From Chromobotia macracanthus (lineage: Eukaryota > Chordata > Actinopteri > Cypriniformes > Botiidae), in NCBI GenBank assembly GCA_036877525.1, contig JAZGTH010000075.1, forward strand, positions 69,501 through 133,500: DNA of 64,000 nucleotides, given 5' to 3'. The notes beneath the pieces are model-generated. The model saw only the letters and a list, made by a program, of their open reading frames with translations. It was not told the DNA's origin and made no database searches. A program made the position numbers and the translations under genes. Shown here in pieces: positions 22,216-34,983 of the stretch; within the stretch, counting starts at the first letter, position 1, and each line of letters starts with the position of its first letter.

Positions 22216-25200
22216 GAAGAGAGAGATTCTAAGCTGAAGAAGGTTGTGCTGTTCTCTTTTATGTAGCAGCAGCATCTGAGGCGGCCCGCGACTCTATTGA
22301 TTGTCTGAGGTACGGCTGTCACGGTAAAGAAATTTCCCTTGCGGTAATTATGGATGGCTTAATAGGGCGGTATGTGGTATTACCACCCACTGCAATTGCA
22401 AATAACCTACTTTATCCTGATTTTAGTGCCTATAAAGCTATTGATGAGTTATTATGTAGCATATATTGTTGCGTTTTAAATTATTTTAAAACGCAAACAA
22501 AATTAAAAAAGAGGAAGAGTGTGCATGTTTGTATGCAAGTGCATGTGTGTGTGTGTGTAAGAATGTGTGTTTATGTGTGTTGAAGTCAGTTTGTGTGTTT
22601 ACTTGTGTTTAAGTTTATGTGTAAGTGTGAGTGTGTGTGAGAGCGTGCATGTCTAAGTATGTGTCTGTCACTGCCCCTCTCTTCCTTGCTTCCTTACCTT
22701 GCATTTTACCCCATAGAGGGGGGATGCAAGGATGGTAGGCGGGGACAGAAACTCTGTCCGCATAGGATACACCAATGTTTCCTTGCTCATGCCTCCTCAG
22801 GAAGCTTCCTCTTTTCTCACCTTCTCATGGTACAATTAGAGAATTGAAATGTCCTTCAAAATGGCTGACTTCCGGGTCACACTAGCAAGGAAGATAGAGG
22901 AAACGGGAGCAGGGTCATGATGTCACGATGACATCACAATGATGTCATGCTGGATTCACACAGCAGACTAAGTGAATGCATGTATTCACAGCAGAATGTG
23001 ATTCATGAGCGATGAGCACTTTTTAACATGAAGAAATGTGAGTCTGATTATTTGACTCTCAGGCAGTAGTTTGGATCGTTCTGTGGTTATTGCTGCTTGA
23101 ATTATATTTGCTGTTCTACTCATACATGTTAGATAGTTTCAAATTAACATCTCAAGGTAAATTATTTTTATTTGTATAGAGCTTTTGCATATTCTTTCAA
23201 AAGCAGAAAAGCTGTGAGGGCCTTCAATTACAATAAATGAGCACGTCACATATTATCTAGGTCCACAGTTACAGTGTGATTTATTGTATAAATATGTCAT
23301 ATTAAAAGAGCTTATCACATATATCATGTATATCAACCATTTGTATACTTTGGTATTTGCTTCAACCTCAGAGATGCGTTAAAGAATACATGTAATGTAT
23401 TTGTCTTGTGTTTTGTTTTCTTGTCTTTTATTTTGAAGTGTTGCTTTGTAGTCCATTTCTCTGTCCTCTGTAGTTTGGTTCATGTTGCCCTCCCCTCTGG
23501 TGCCCAGGTGCTCCTTTCGTTCCCTGGTTAGTCTTGTGTATTTAAACCCCAGTGTTTGTTTGCCCTTGTCTCATATTGGTAATTGAATTTTTTTAGTGTG
23601 CGGTTTCATTTTTCTTGTTTCATGTTAAGAGTCACTGTTCATGCTATGGTTTAGCTGCACACTTTGGATTTATTAAATTCATACTAAAGCTTCATATGGG
23701 TCCAGTCTCTGTTTTATGTTTTAGACAGCATTTTACAATGGCATTGTATGACCATAAATAATAAGAAAATAGAACCATAGAAATAATAATAAAAAACATA
23801 ATACAGTACTTTTGGTACTGTATTGTCAGTGAAGTAGTGGGTATGGAAAACTTGTTTTCTGCATAAAGAGAAAGACAGAAAAGGTCTGAGTTTATAATGT
23901 TGATAGTAGGGAGGTCTTCCTTATCTCTGTAATGCAGAGTTCTCCCACAGGAACCAATTTAGTGTGTCCGGGCCATCGCAGCACCGCATACTGGTACAGT
24001 GTGTATGCGGCACACTAAGCTCCCACCGCCTCTTTACAGGTGTGTTAAGTGTCTTTCACAAGCCTCAGTGGAGCTTTATTAGCCCCAAAACTGCAGCTGT
24101 AAACTCCAAAACTGCAGCGAGAGTCACCAGCTGCTATTCTGTAAGAGAAGTTGCAGAAGCAGATCAGGCAGAGAATTGCTTTCCTCGTAATTGGAGGCAC
24201 TGATTGACAAATCTCTGTTTGCGCTTTCCGCATGTGCTGTCACAGCTGACTCAACACAGGTTGCGTTCAGAGGAGAGTGTGTAAACAAGCGTGCGGTGTA
24301 GGGCTTGCGGTGGTTCTCTGTGTTTGATTACAAGGCAGGTGAGCTCCACTCATTAACCTCTCTTAATCAATGTAACCATGGTAACCCTCCTCCATCATTG
24401 GGGAGTGTTTCTGTGTTCACTCTGAAGGGTTGAACTCCAGGCTGTGAGCTCCTTTGAACTTTCAAATGTGAGAAACAGATGTTGCCTATCAACTTATTCA
24501 TTTTCAAAAATTTTAGTTGAGTATAAAGTGAAGAATCTGTGGATGCAGGCCTCCTCTTCTCTGCTGTGCCAGACCGTTCTCATGATAATCAGATCAAAGC
24601 TGACACATAATAATCATCTGTGAAAGCTGATGTCTGTTGTGACCTTGCTCAAGGAGTTAAACAATCCATACATACTCAACTCTTCAATCCATTTGTGGTC
24701 TGTGCAGGTCTGACGGACACATCATCTGTCAGTTCAACCACCGGTGTTCTGCTTATCACGTGCTGTCAGGAACTGAAGTGTTGTGCTGTGATTATGTTTG
24801 GATTATCTTCAGAGCTGGTTTAATGGTTCACTTGCTACAACTGCACTAAAACTTACTGCAGCACGTACAGAATAAAGCTGAAGTTGTGAGGTTTGACTGC
24901 CAGCTTATGGGTGTGATAGCAGGTCACTTGTTTGATGTCTCCTTTGCAACGATAATTATTGTGTGTCATTGATAATAGTAAGTTGCATCACTTATTATGT
25001 TTACTGTTTTATGATTATATCAAGTGGCAACTCTTGTGTATGTTAACCTTATGTTAAGTAGTTTATTTCACATATCAGCATGTCTGCACGTCATTATATG
25101 ATGTTACGCCGAATGTGCTGATCGTTAAAGCTTTGTATAATTGAGATGACTCAACATTTCTATGCTAAACTGTTACCACGGAGTATACATTTCTGTTGTT

Positions 25201-27374
25201 GTAATACTAATTGGATGTATTTATTTTTTGCTTTAAAACCACACACACACACCCAAACATCGTACCCTATAAAATATTAACTAACATACTTCTGGACATT
25301 ACTGGGACATGTGTATGATCCATCACCGCTATGTTAGGAGACATCGGTGAGCCAAAGACACCAGAACGACACCAAGCTGCAAGCTACAGATAAGAGTCAA
25401 GCATTTCGGCCTGTTACTATTCATTGACTATACCTTCTTGATTGCTGTCTACTTCAATTTAATGCTGATTGTATTAATAACTTCATATATAATAATCACA
25501 GACTACAGCTCTTTATTTCTTAATTATTACACATAATAGTAACACATTATTAAGGTATTTTAGACCTATGAGGTGATTGGCACCATAATAGAACTAGTGC
25601 ATTTCAGTCCCTTCCAAACAATTATAGTATTGTGTATAGTGAATTTACTGTGTTAAGTGTATTTATTGTTGAACTGTGTATCACACTCTTTACTGCACTG
25701 CTGCTAGGAATGTGTTTCACTCCCTGTACACCTGTGTCAAGTATTTGACAATAAAGTGAATTGAATTGAATTTTTAATTGAATGAAATGTCCCCTTAAAA
25801 CATGAAAACCCAACATGTTTGTGTCTGTGTGTGCGTGCATGTGTGTGTGAGCTCATTGAGATCTCAGTGTAATTGCTGGTTGTTGTCTGGATGTTAATTA
25901 AAGCTCTTCAGGAAGGAAACAGCAGACGCTCAGGTTTGTGACACAGTATCTTCTGCTGTTTGACACAAATGTAATTGCAGAACCTGCATCTTGTTTTACT
26001 GCAGTGTGAAAATGCTGCTGCAGAGGGAGAGATGCTGAGAGATGTTGAGAGAGTGAAACTATTAATAAACCCTTCAAATAATCTCACACACACACCTACT
26101 TGTGCGCTGATCTTATACGGCTGTGTGTGTGTGTCCGTAAGCTTTGGTCGGAGTGAAAATCCTAACCGTAGTAACTGTTCATTTCAATAAGGAATGGTTT
26201 AAACAGGTCAAAAAAAGGGTTTGTAAAGCCAACAGCATCGCTCGTGTCATTTGTAAGTGTATGTGTGTGTGTTTTAGCAGGTAAACACTCTCTCACCTCT
26301 TAATTTATCTGTGTGAAGCCTGAACATGAGGTCAGCGTTGCTTATGGCGTGTCATGTCATTACACTATTCATCCTAATTTAGTGATAGACAGGAGCTGTT
26401 TCTTGACAAAATACATTTTCTGCTGCAATATTTTTATTGAAAATATGTCATTGTATTATGTTTAATATTTCCAATGATCCTGGTCCTGGATGCTGATTGG
26501 TAAACCACAGCTATGACTATCAGGAATCTTCTAATAGAAGGATGACAAGCAATTATTCCACCTTTCATTGGTTTTAAAGGCTCTCAAAACTCTCAGCACT
26601 ATAATATTGTAAATATATTCAACTTCAACTGTGACTGCATTTACAGTATAGCACACCAACACAGTTGCCTACAACAGGACTTTATAATGGTATGAGTGGG
26701 GGTCACTGAGTATTAGATGTTTCCATAATTTGATTGCCCTTATTTGCACAATTTTGCTCTGCATGCATTTATCTCTCTCTCACTGTATGGAAAAAAGAAC
26801 TTTCTCTTTCAGTTCTTTCAGAGCTGTCTGTTGTGAATGGGGGTGATTGTGTACAGCAGAGATTAGTGCTGTTCTTATTGCTCTAGTGTTTCTTTGCAAA
26901 TAAAGAGCAGCTATCACATTAGAGGCAATAAAAGACATTTTGACAATTCAGCACATATTTGCATGTATTAATTTGTGTGGTATTATAATTGTGAGTGACA
27001 GTACATTAAAGAGGGAATGGCTCAACATTCACTTCCTGCCATTCAACATTCCCACTAATTAACACTAAGGCATCTGGAGCCATTCGGATCTCAGGGGCTT
27101 CGGTCTTCGTTCACCACAGCTTTTATGTGAAACATGTTGTGTAAACTACTTAAGATGCAGGACAGATGAAATTTATTGACTCAGAAACTGCAGAAAAGTT
27201 GCTGCCAATTATTTCCACTCAGAGACATTCACACTTTCCTGAGGAGTCTGCAGTAAAACACACACACACACAGACATACATACACAAACACATATACAAA
27301 CACAACCTAACCGACACAGACAAACATACATATAAATGCACACATACAGATACACATACATACACAGGCACACA
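22216..27374. other. Unannotated non-coding sequence with repeat scraps
   Basis: No exon is recognisable. Visible pieces: a TACGGCTGTCACGG / GGCGGTATGTGGTATTACC stretch at 22,308-22,390 that resembles DNA-transposon remnants common in fish; a TG-rich run at 22,520-22,650; a CRE-like cluster at 22,919-22,947; a GTATAGAGCTTTTGC retroposon-tail scrap at 23,172; and a LINE/SINE-like 3' end at 25,660-25,773 terminating in GACAATAAAGTGAATTGAAT. Confidence 0.45.
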
Positions 27375-27885
27375 GACAGGTTCTTCAAAGGTTCTTCACA
27401 CTGATGCCATAGAAGAGCCATGTTGGTTCCATAAAGAGCAGTTCAGTCAAAAGTTCTTAAAAGCACTATTTCATTTTTACCCTTAGATGCATCTTATTTT
27501 GCAACACGGAAGTAAGATATTTTGTGTGAATGTGCAAGAGTTCAGATTCATTAGTCGCTATAGATAAATAACCAGAACAATAGCAAAGTGCAGTAATCTT
27601 TATAAGTATAAAGTGTTTATATTATGACAATACATTAAAGTAATGTGGAAATACCGATTTGCAACATAAAGCAGCATAACAAGCTGTTATGTACAGCTAA
27701 AAATAATTCAAAGCAGGTAACACTCGAAGTGGAGCCCACTCTTACGTCAGAACAAGGTGTATAGTTTAAGGGACATTCTTACTCTGCAAATAATGTTTTG
27801 TGAAATAGAAAGGTTTGCGGATGTTAAAGGTTCTTTATGGAACAATACAGCCTAAAATGGTTCTTCTATGGCATTATGAAGCGCA
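27375..27885. mobile_element. Possible MITE with inverted ends
   Basis: The left end (27,378-27,460) contains GATGCCATAGAAGAGCCATG and GGTTCCATAAAGAGC. The right end (27,820-27,880) contains the inverse order on the opposite strand (TTCTTTATGGAAC, then GGTTCTTCTATGGCATTATG). This inverted GGTTC..CCATAAAGAAC pattern matches a common non-autonomous teleost repeat. No transposase frame is present; exact ends and target duplication are not resolved. Confidence 0.55.
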
Positions 27886-30800
27886 CATGACTTTTATCCT
27901 TTGAATATGTCCACCAGTGTCTGATCTCCTCTGTGATCCCAATTTCTGCTCTTACCTCTCTGTAATCACTCCACAATTAAATCTAACACTCTGCAGTGAT
28001 GTTTCTGCAGTACATCACTGGGGAGAGTAAACCACATTAGCCCTGTTGCAGACAGCTGCCTGTGAAATAAGCTTCACTTCATGCCATTTCCACACATGTA
28101 GGAAGCAAATTCATCTGACCTCCGAACATCTGGCCGACTCCCAGAGCTGCAGGTTCCTCAGTTCTCAGACAGGACGGACTCTGTCATCTGCGTGCAGATG
28201 CGTTTAGGAAGTTTCCAGAAACAGCTTTGGATGGCACAGCAGCAGTGTGATTAAGTTTGTTGTCTGAGCATTTATACACGTTCATAGAAAAATGCCTCAT
28301 TGTTGCCCATCTGTGTGGGATGTCATGGAATGGCGTGTTTCCATAGCAACAAAATGATTTGAGCATTCAGTGTGGAATAATGAAGCAGCGAGGCAATGGC
28401 GTTTAGCTCGCTGGTGTTTCCCTTACTAAGAATCTCTCGCTACAGTATCACAGAATTACAGCGGATGTCTTCTTTTAATTAGAGCTTCAGGTGAAGTGAG
28501 AGAGCAACTGAACCAGATCAACAGTCCAGTGTGAACATCTGTGAGCACACACACACCTGGTGCTACAGTCTTCCACCGTCTCTGCTCTAATCTGTGTGTG
28601 GATTGTGTGTGCTGGTTTACTTTACCATATATTGCCGGCAAATTTTATATCCAATAGTCAGCAAAACATGCAGCACAACGTGCGTGCGTGCGCGCGTCTC
28701 TGTTGATTTTTATGGATTTGACTTGAATGTGTATGATTTTATAATTGTTTTGTCCAGGTGTTCGGTCCCACTGTGACTCTGATAATAAAGTAAACACACA
28801 CAGTCCATCAGCCATAAAAGCACAAACTCTCCAAACCAGCTTCCATCAGGATAGACACTGACATACAGCAGACTGTCTCTTTTTCTCTCTCTGGAGAATA
28901 GAGGAAATGGCTTGTGAAATCATGCAGCTTATTCTGGCTTGTCGTGGTTATTCTGTTGTCTTGATTATCTACAGCATAGATCTGCGTCAGGTCTGGAGGA
29001 TGTGTCATTCATTCAGAGTGATTCAGATAACTGACTACTGCACATTAAATCATTTTACCTGCTGCGCAGGGAAAAGTGATGCGCGGAGACCTTGGAGGAC
29101 ATGAAAAGCATCTCTCACACTGCACCTGACAGCTGCATTAGAATATGCAGTACGCACTATGTTTCTCTCTCTGTAGCAGACAAACTTAAAAACAGACTAA
29201 CAGGATTTAACGCTTATACACTCTCCAGCACTAAAGCCCAGATCTCTCTAGAACAAAGAAGATGAACGCTGCACTTGACTCTAATGAATTTGGTTCTTTG
29301 AGTGCAGACGCTTCAAAACACAGCGTGACATTAACACTGGAGCAGCCAGACTGCTGGAGAAACTGCAGAAATGGCTGATGGGTAATCAATATTTTCGACC
29401 TTCTCTCTCTTTCTCTCTGTCTGTAGGGCATTAGGAGCTGAACATCTCAGACTGCTTTGGAGGAGAAATTGATGCTTTTCATTGTTAAGAGAAATCTGAT
29501 TCTGATGGTGTTTACGGTGTAAATGTAGATTTTTTAGAGACTTTTTAGAGTTTTACTGACCTAAACATTTTTACATTTTGTGAAAAAAAGTGCATCTTAT
29601 ATGTCTATCTTGTATAGGATCCCATGATAAGGTGATTTTACCTTATTAATTAAGCATGAACTTAACTATATTTACTTTATTATCTCTGTTAGTGTTTGGA
29701 CCTTTACCCATGAGATGTCAGAGGATCCCTGGTTATTCTCAGTCTGTTCCTCAGTTATTGTCCTGGAGTTTCTCAGGAAACTGAGAAAGATCTCGTTGGT
29801 CTGTGTGACTGTAGAGTTTCTGGAGTAAAACAGACATTTGTACTGTACACATGTACTGACATTTAAAATGAACAGTCCTGTCAGCTCTCTCTCAATCGCA
29901 AGTTTCAGTTTAAAGTTCTTTACTGGCATAACTTTATATACAAAATTGCCAAAACAAGTATTGATAGGAAATGTACAGTTTAAAAATAACAACAAAAAGG
30001 AGTGTGGTGTTATAAAAAATAAAATAAGGTTCTAGTTTAAGCAAAGAAAATGGAAAAATATATGAATATAAAGATGGATTTTACATTAAATTATGGGCAG
30101 TGGCCAGAGAAGACGATAAATAAATACATGCTGCTTGTGTATATGGACTGTCTTTATACTGGATCTGTTTTGTTTTTATTGGGTGGGCAGCTAAAAAATG
30201 AATTCAGCAGCAACTGATGAGTGAATCTTCTCTGTCTCTCATTCTCTCTCCCTCTCTTTAGCTTTCTCAACATTCTTTATCCCCCCCCCTCACTCTCTGC
30301 TTCTTTCTCCTGATCTTTCACTGGTGTGTGTCTTTGTGAGTGTGCGCGTGTATGTGTGTGTTGTACATACAGTGTTTGAATAATTATGTCAATAATTCTC
30401 ATGACAGTTAAAGGTACAAGAGCAGGAAAATTGTAAGAAATTTAAAGATTTTTTTACATTCCCATTACATTTTATTGTTTACATGTGTATGAACTATAAT
30501 TCAGACTCATTCCACAGTTTGGGAAATACGTTTGTGCAGTAAATACACTTTGAGTGGAAGTGAGCGAGGCAAGAGATTTGGGAGGATTAAAAGTAGAAAT
30601 GTGCACCTTTTTTTGTTATAGCACTTACACAATCTGGAGATGATGAAATGAACTTCTGGTGAGTGTTGAGCGACACAGAAGATAAATACATTTACCTCAG
30701 AGACAATATTATTGTCATTGATAATATATAAGGATTATAATATGATAATATTAATGAATAACAATAATGCATGGATGTACCCTGCTGAAATTCATTGAAA

Positions 30801-31096
30801 ATATTACACTATCCAGATGCATCTAACCCTATTCTGATTTGAAATCTTTTGTACTATTAATGTGGAAATTGACAGCGTTCCACAAATGCATAAAACATTC
30901 AGTCATGTTTAACCTAGAGGTTTCTATAAATAAAATCAAAACAGGAATGTTTTGGAATACAGTCTGAGGAATACAGTCATTGACATGCACAATACTCCAA
31001 TATTTGTATGGTGTTTATATTGAGCTGGTCTCTGCTTTCTCTACAATATAACTTCACACTTAAATCTTTTAAGGTGTAAACACATTATATATCTTT
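27886..31096. other. Unannotated non-coding sequence
   Basis: No recognisable exon, RNA gene or large repeat. Open frames reach 107 codons (29,672-29,995, minus) without any family signature. Confidence 0.45.
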
Positions 31097-31103
31097 GTAT
31101 GTA

Positions 31104-31155
<52 letters not shown>

Positions 31156-31188
31156 CATATACATATATACATGTATATACACACACAC

Positions 31189-31238
<50 letters not shown>
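31097..31238. repeat. (TG)n/(TA)n compound microsatellite
   Basis: A TG run, a TA run, a mixed ATACATA segment, a CA run and a second long TA run in succession. Open frames on both strands here encode only Tyr-Ile/Cys-Val repeats. Confidence 0.96.
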
Positions 31239-31242
<4 letters not shown>

Positions 31243-31959
31243 GTATTGGTACTTTGGCTACACAAACACAGCATGCTGTTGGTCACAAGGGCTAAAACAA
31301 ATCTGCTCACAGCTCAACACATAAAGCAGAGGAAGAGAAAAACAGATCTCATGTCATTCATCCTCAATGTTGTACAGTAATAAATCGTGTGTTTTGTTTA
31401 TAAAGAGGTGAAGTATCTGCATTGATTGTTTGATCTTTACATTCAAACAGATGTTTACACATGACAGACTCAGAGCTAAATGATTTGTTGGCTGGCTTAC
31501 TGGGAGGCTGCTGACATCAAATTTAGCTCAGGGTTTTGTAAATTGTTAATATTACTTCTAGCGATATGATATAATTACAGTCCAAAAGACTCTTCTATGT
31601 TGCTACTCCTTCGTCTCAAATTGTCTCCCATTCTCCTTAGTTGTGTAATTTCCAGGTAATTTTATTGTATATATTTTATGTATGCATTTTACTTGGGTGT
31701 TGTGTGTATGTCATGGTACTATTGCAAATTCTTATATCCCTGTCCCATAAGATGTTATCTTTTTAAATGCCATCTCCATGTTAGCTGGAACGGCATATCT
31801 TGCTTAATGATTTTGTAGTTTTATCGGTTCAGTCACTTTTTATTAAATTGTTTTTTAAACCTACTATAAACCTAGTATGCCTAATTAGTCTTATTACCTC
31901 ACACATATAATTTGCAATACTACCATGTATTCTTTGTTGAACATGTCTGACATTTGTTC

Positions 31960-32050
31960 TGTTCTTTATTATTATTCTGTTTTATTATATGTAAAGCTGC
32001 TTTGAAGCAATGTAACGTTGTAAAAAGGACAATAAAATTGAATTGAATAG
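31960..32050 (+). mobile_element. Teleost retroposon 3' tail
   Basis: GTAAAGCTGCTTTGAAGCAA, then GGACAATAAAATTGAATTGA: the common teleost tail in which an AATAAA-like signal is followed by repeated TTGAA. The body of the element is not recognisable upstream. Confidence 0.6.
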
Positions 32051-32172
32051 TGTGAAATATCAGGTGTCTTACCTTGAACGCACACGCATAATGTTTACAG
32101 ATCTTGTTATGCTGAGTTGTTTTAGATTTTGTGCTTTTACTGTAGTTTTGTTGTCTTCATTCTAGTTTTAGG

Positions 32173-32350
32173 AAAGTGAAAGTGACATCCTGCATCACTG
32201 GTGAGGAGTGAACACACTGCAAGTCTTAAACACACACCCGGACCAGTGGGCAGCACACTATTGTGCCCGGGAAGCAATTGGGGGTTAGGTGCTTTGTCAA
32301 GGGCTCTTCAGTTGCTACCTACCAGCGCTGGATTCAAACCAGCAACCTTC
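32173..32350 (-). mobile_element. SINE-like interspersed repeat, copy 1
   Basis: Shares with 43,411-43,588 and 46,481-46,728 the series AAAGTGACAT, CATCACTGGTGAGGAGTGA, ACACACCCGGA(C/G)CAGTGGGC, GCCCGGGAAGCAAT and a tRNA-B-box-like GGATTCAAACCAGCAAC near its right end. The A-box part is missing here. The head lies at the right, so the element is oriented on the minus strand. Confidence 0.65.
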
Positions 32351-32354
32351 TAAA

Positions 32355-33775
32355 TTTGTTTACTGTAGTTTTGTTGTCTTCACTCTAGTTTTTTATTCAC
32401 TCTAGTTTTGTTGTCCTCACTCTAGTTTTGTTTACTGTAGTTTTGTTGTCCTCACTCTAGTTTTTTATTCACTCTAGTTTTGTTTACTGTAGTTTTGTTG
32501 TCCTCACTCTAGTTTTGTTTACTGTAGTTTTGTTGTCCTCACTCTATTTTTATTCACTCTAGTTTTTTATTCACTCTAGTTTTGTTGTCCTCACTCTAGT
32601 TTTGTTTACTGTAGTTTTGTTGTCCTCACTCTAGTTTTTTATTCACTCTAGTTTTGTTGTCCTCACTCTAGTTTTGTTTACTGTAGTTTTGTTGTCCTCA
32701 CTCTAGTTTTTTATTCACTCTAGTTTTGTTGTCCTCACTCTAGTTTTGTTTACTGTAGTTTTGTTGTCCTCACTCTAGTTTTTTATTCACTCTAGTTTTG
32801 TTGTCCTCACTCTAGTTTTGTTTACTGTAGTTTTGTTGTCCTCACTCTAGTTTTTTTATTCACTCTAGTTTTGTTGTCCTCACTCTAGTTTTGTTTACTG
32901 TAGTTTTGTTGTCCTCACTCTAGTTTTTTATTCACTCTAGTTTTGTTGTCCTCACTCTAGTTTTGTTTACTGTAGTTTTGTTGTCCTCACTCTAGTTTTT
33001 TATTCACTCTAGTTTTGTTGTCCTCACTCTAGTTTTGTTTACTGTAGTTTTGTTGTCCTCACTCTAGTTTTTTATTCACTCTAGTTTTGTTTACTGTAGT
33101 TTTGTTGTCTCTGCTCTAGTTTTTTTCTTCACTCTAGTTTTGTTTACTGTAGTTTTGTTGTCTTCACTCTAGTTTTTTATTCGCTCTAGTTTTGTTTACT
33201 GTAGTTTTGTTGTCTCCGCTCTAGTTTTTTTCTTCACTCTAGTTTTGTATACTGTAGTTTTGTTGTCCTCACTCTAGTTTTTTATTCACTCTAGTTTTGT
33301 TGTCCTCACTCTAGTTTTGTTTACTGTAGTTTTGTTGTCCTCACTCTAGTTTTTTATTCACTCTAGTTTTGTTGTCCTCACTCTAGTTTTGTTTACTGTA
33401 GTTTTGTTGTCCTCACTCTAGTTTTTTATTCACTCTAGTTTTGTTGTCCTCACTCTAGTTTTGTTTACTGTAGTTTTGTTGTCCTCACTCTAGTTTTTTA
33501 TTCACTCTAGTTTTGTTGTCCTCACTCTAGTTTTGTTTACTGTAGTTTTGTTGTCCTCACTCTAGTTTTTTCTTCACTCTAGTTTTGTTTACTGTAGTTT
33601 TGTTGTCTCCGCTCTAGTTTTTTTCTTCACTCTAGTTTTGTTTACTGTAGTTTTGTTGTCTTCACTCTAGTTTTTTATTCGCTCTAGTTTTGTTTACTGT
33701 AGTTTTGTTGTCTCCGCTCTAGTTTTTTTCTTCACTCTAGTTTTGTTTACTGTAGTTTTGTTGTCTTCACTTTAG
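32355..33775. repeat. Pyrimidine-rich minisatellite upstream of lsamp-like exon 2
   Basis: Alternating units of TTTTGTTGTCCTCACTCTAG, TTTTGTTTACTGTAG and TTTTTTATTCACTCTAG, repeated dozens of times with block patterns. A variant CTCCGCTCTAG appears near 33,120-33,250 and 33,610-33,720. On the + strand (sense for the lsamp-like gene) each unit ends in a pyrimidine tract plus TAG, the shape of a vertebrate 3' splice site. The array ends 975 bp before the real exon 2 acceptor. Confidence 0.95.
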
Positions 33776-34750
33776 AGAAGTTTGTGAAGTTAAAGTCTCA
33801 GTGGGTGTGATGAACAGCTGTTCTGGTCTCAGTTGAGTCTCTTTTAAATGAGAAACAGCTTTATCTGCAAGATTCGGTCAGCTGGGACATGAGCCCCACC
33901 ACCACCCAGGCTGCTGTACACATCTGAACATGCTCAGTGTGGCACTGGGGTCAGATGCTGTCTGATACTGTCTTACTGAGCTCTTAAAGCCATGATTAAA
34001 CTCATGCAGAGACTGCAGCTTTGTCTGTCTGTGTCTGTCTCTGCCTCAGCATATCTCTCGTTGGTCTCATTAGTGTCTGACACACAATCTCCCCCTCAGG
34101 CGAGCCCTAAGCTAGTGTCCAGCACACACACCTCAGAGCATTGAGTTGCCCGTCAGAGAGAGAGTGAAACAGGCGCTGAGGTGGAGCAGTGGATATCTTT
34201 CTGTGTTTCAGAGATTTAATTGAAGAAACCTATCCAGCTTTACATGAGTCAGGGTGCTCTGAGATCACCTGAAATCATCAAAAGTCATCTCTAATCACAA
34301 AATATTTATAAAATAAATATCTGATAAGGTTTTCCTTAATAGATCATTTTTAATATGGGGGGGGACCATATAGTGGGGACAAATCTGTACCCAAAAGTGA
34401 GCAAAGCCTGACAAATCTGAGCACAACCTCATTTTGGGGACATCCTCATTTGTAAAAATGCTGTAAAAATATAGTAAAGGTTTTTTTTAATTTAAGGTGT
34501 GAGTTAGGGTTAGGTTATATTGTTTATAACTAGCTGTATGTTAAAACAATAGAAGTCTGTGAAAAGTCCTCATTTAGATAGAAAAGTAAAAGTGTGTGTG
34601 TGAGTGAGAGAGAGAGAGAGAGAGAGAGATAATAAGAAAGTAAGACTTGTTGTCCCAAACCATTTTTTTTTACATTTTAAATGTTCCCCTTTAAACCCTT
34701 TTTCATAAACTGCAGAATAACTGAAGATGTTGTGTGTGTTTGTCTGTCAG
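33776..34750 (+). other. Intron sequence before lsamp-like exon 2
   Basis: Contains a teleost repeat-like stretch at about 34,365-34,520 (GGGGACAAATCTGTACC, TTTGGGGACATCCTCATTTG, GTTAGGGTTAGG), a GA run at 34,605-34,630, and the acceptor TTTGTCTGTCAG ending at 34,750. Confidence 0.6.
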
Positions 34751-34983
34751 ATGTTATGTGGATGATAAGGTGTCTAAGGTGGCCTGGTTAAACCGCTCAA
34801 ACATCATCTTTGCTGGAGAGGATAAGTGGTCTCTGGACCCGCGGGTGGAGCTGGTCACTCAGGGTCAGCTGGAATACAGCCTGAGAATTCAGAAGGTGGA
34901 TGTTTTCGACGAGGGTCCGTACACCTGCTCCATCCAGACCAAACAACAGTCCAAGACCTCGCAGGTCTATCTCATCGTCCAAG
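34751..34983 (+). CDS. lsamp: lsamp-like exon 2 (Ig1)
   Basis: Acceptor TGTCTGTCAG|A and donor CCAAG|GTGAGC. Encodes Ig1 from its first cysteine (CYVDD) through YTC and ends LIVQ. Starts with the last base of a split codon and ends with the first base of the next, as in other IgLON genes. 233 bp. Confidence 0.93.

Noticed and set aside
29672..29995. Minus-strand 107-codon frame
   Set aside because: No family similarity, ordinary AT-rich composition and no splice or promoter context; length is within chance expectation for this window.
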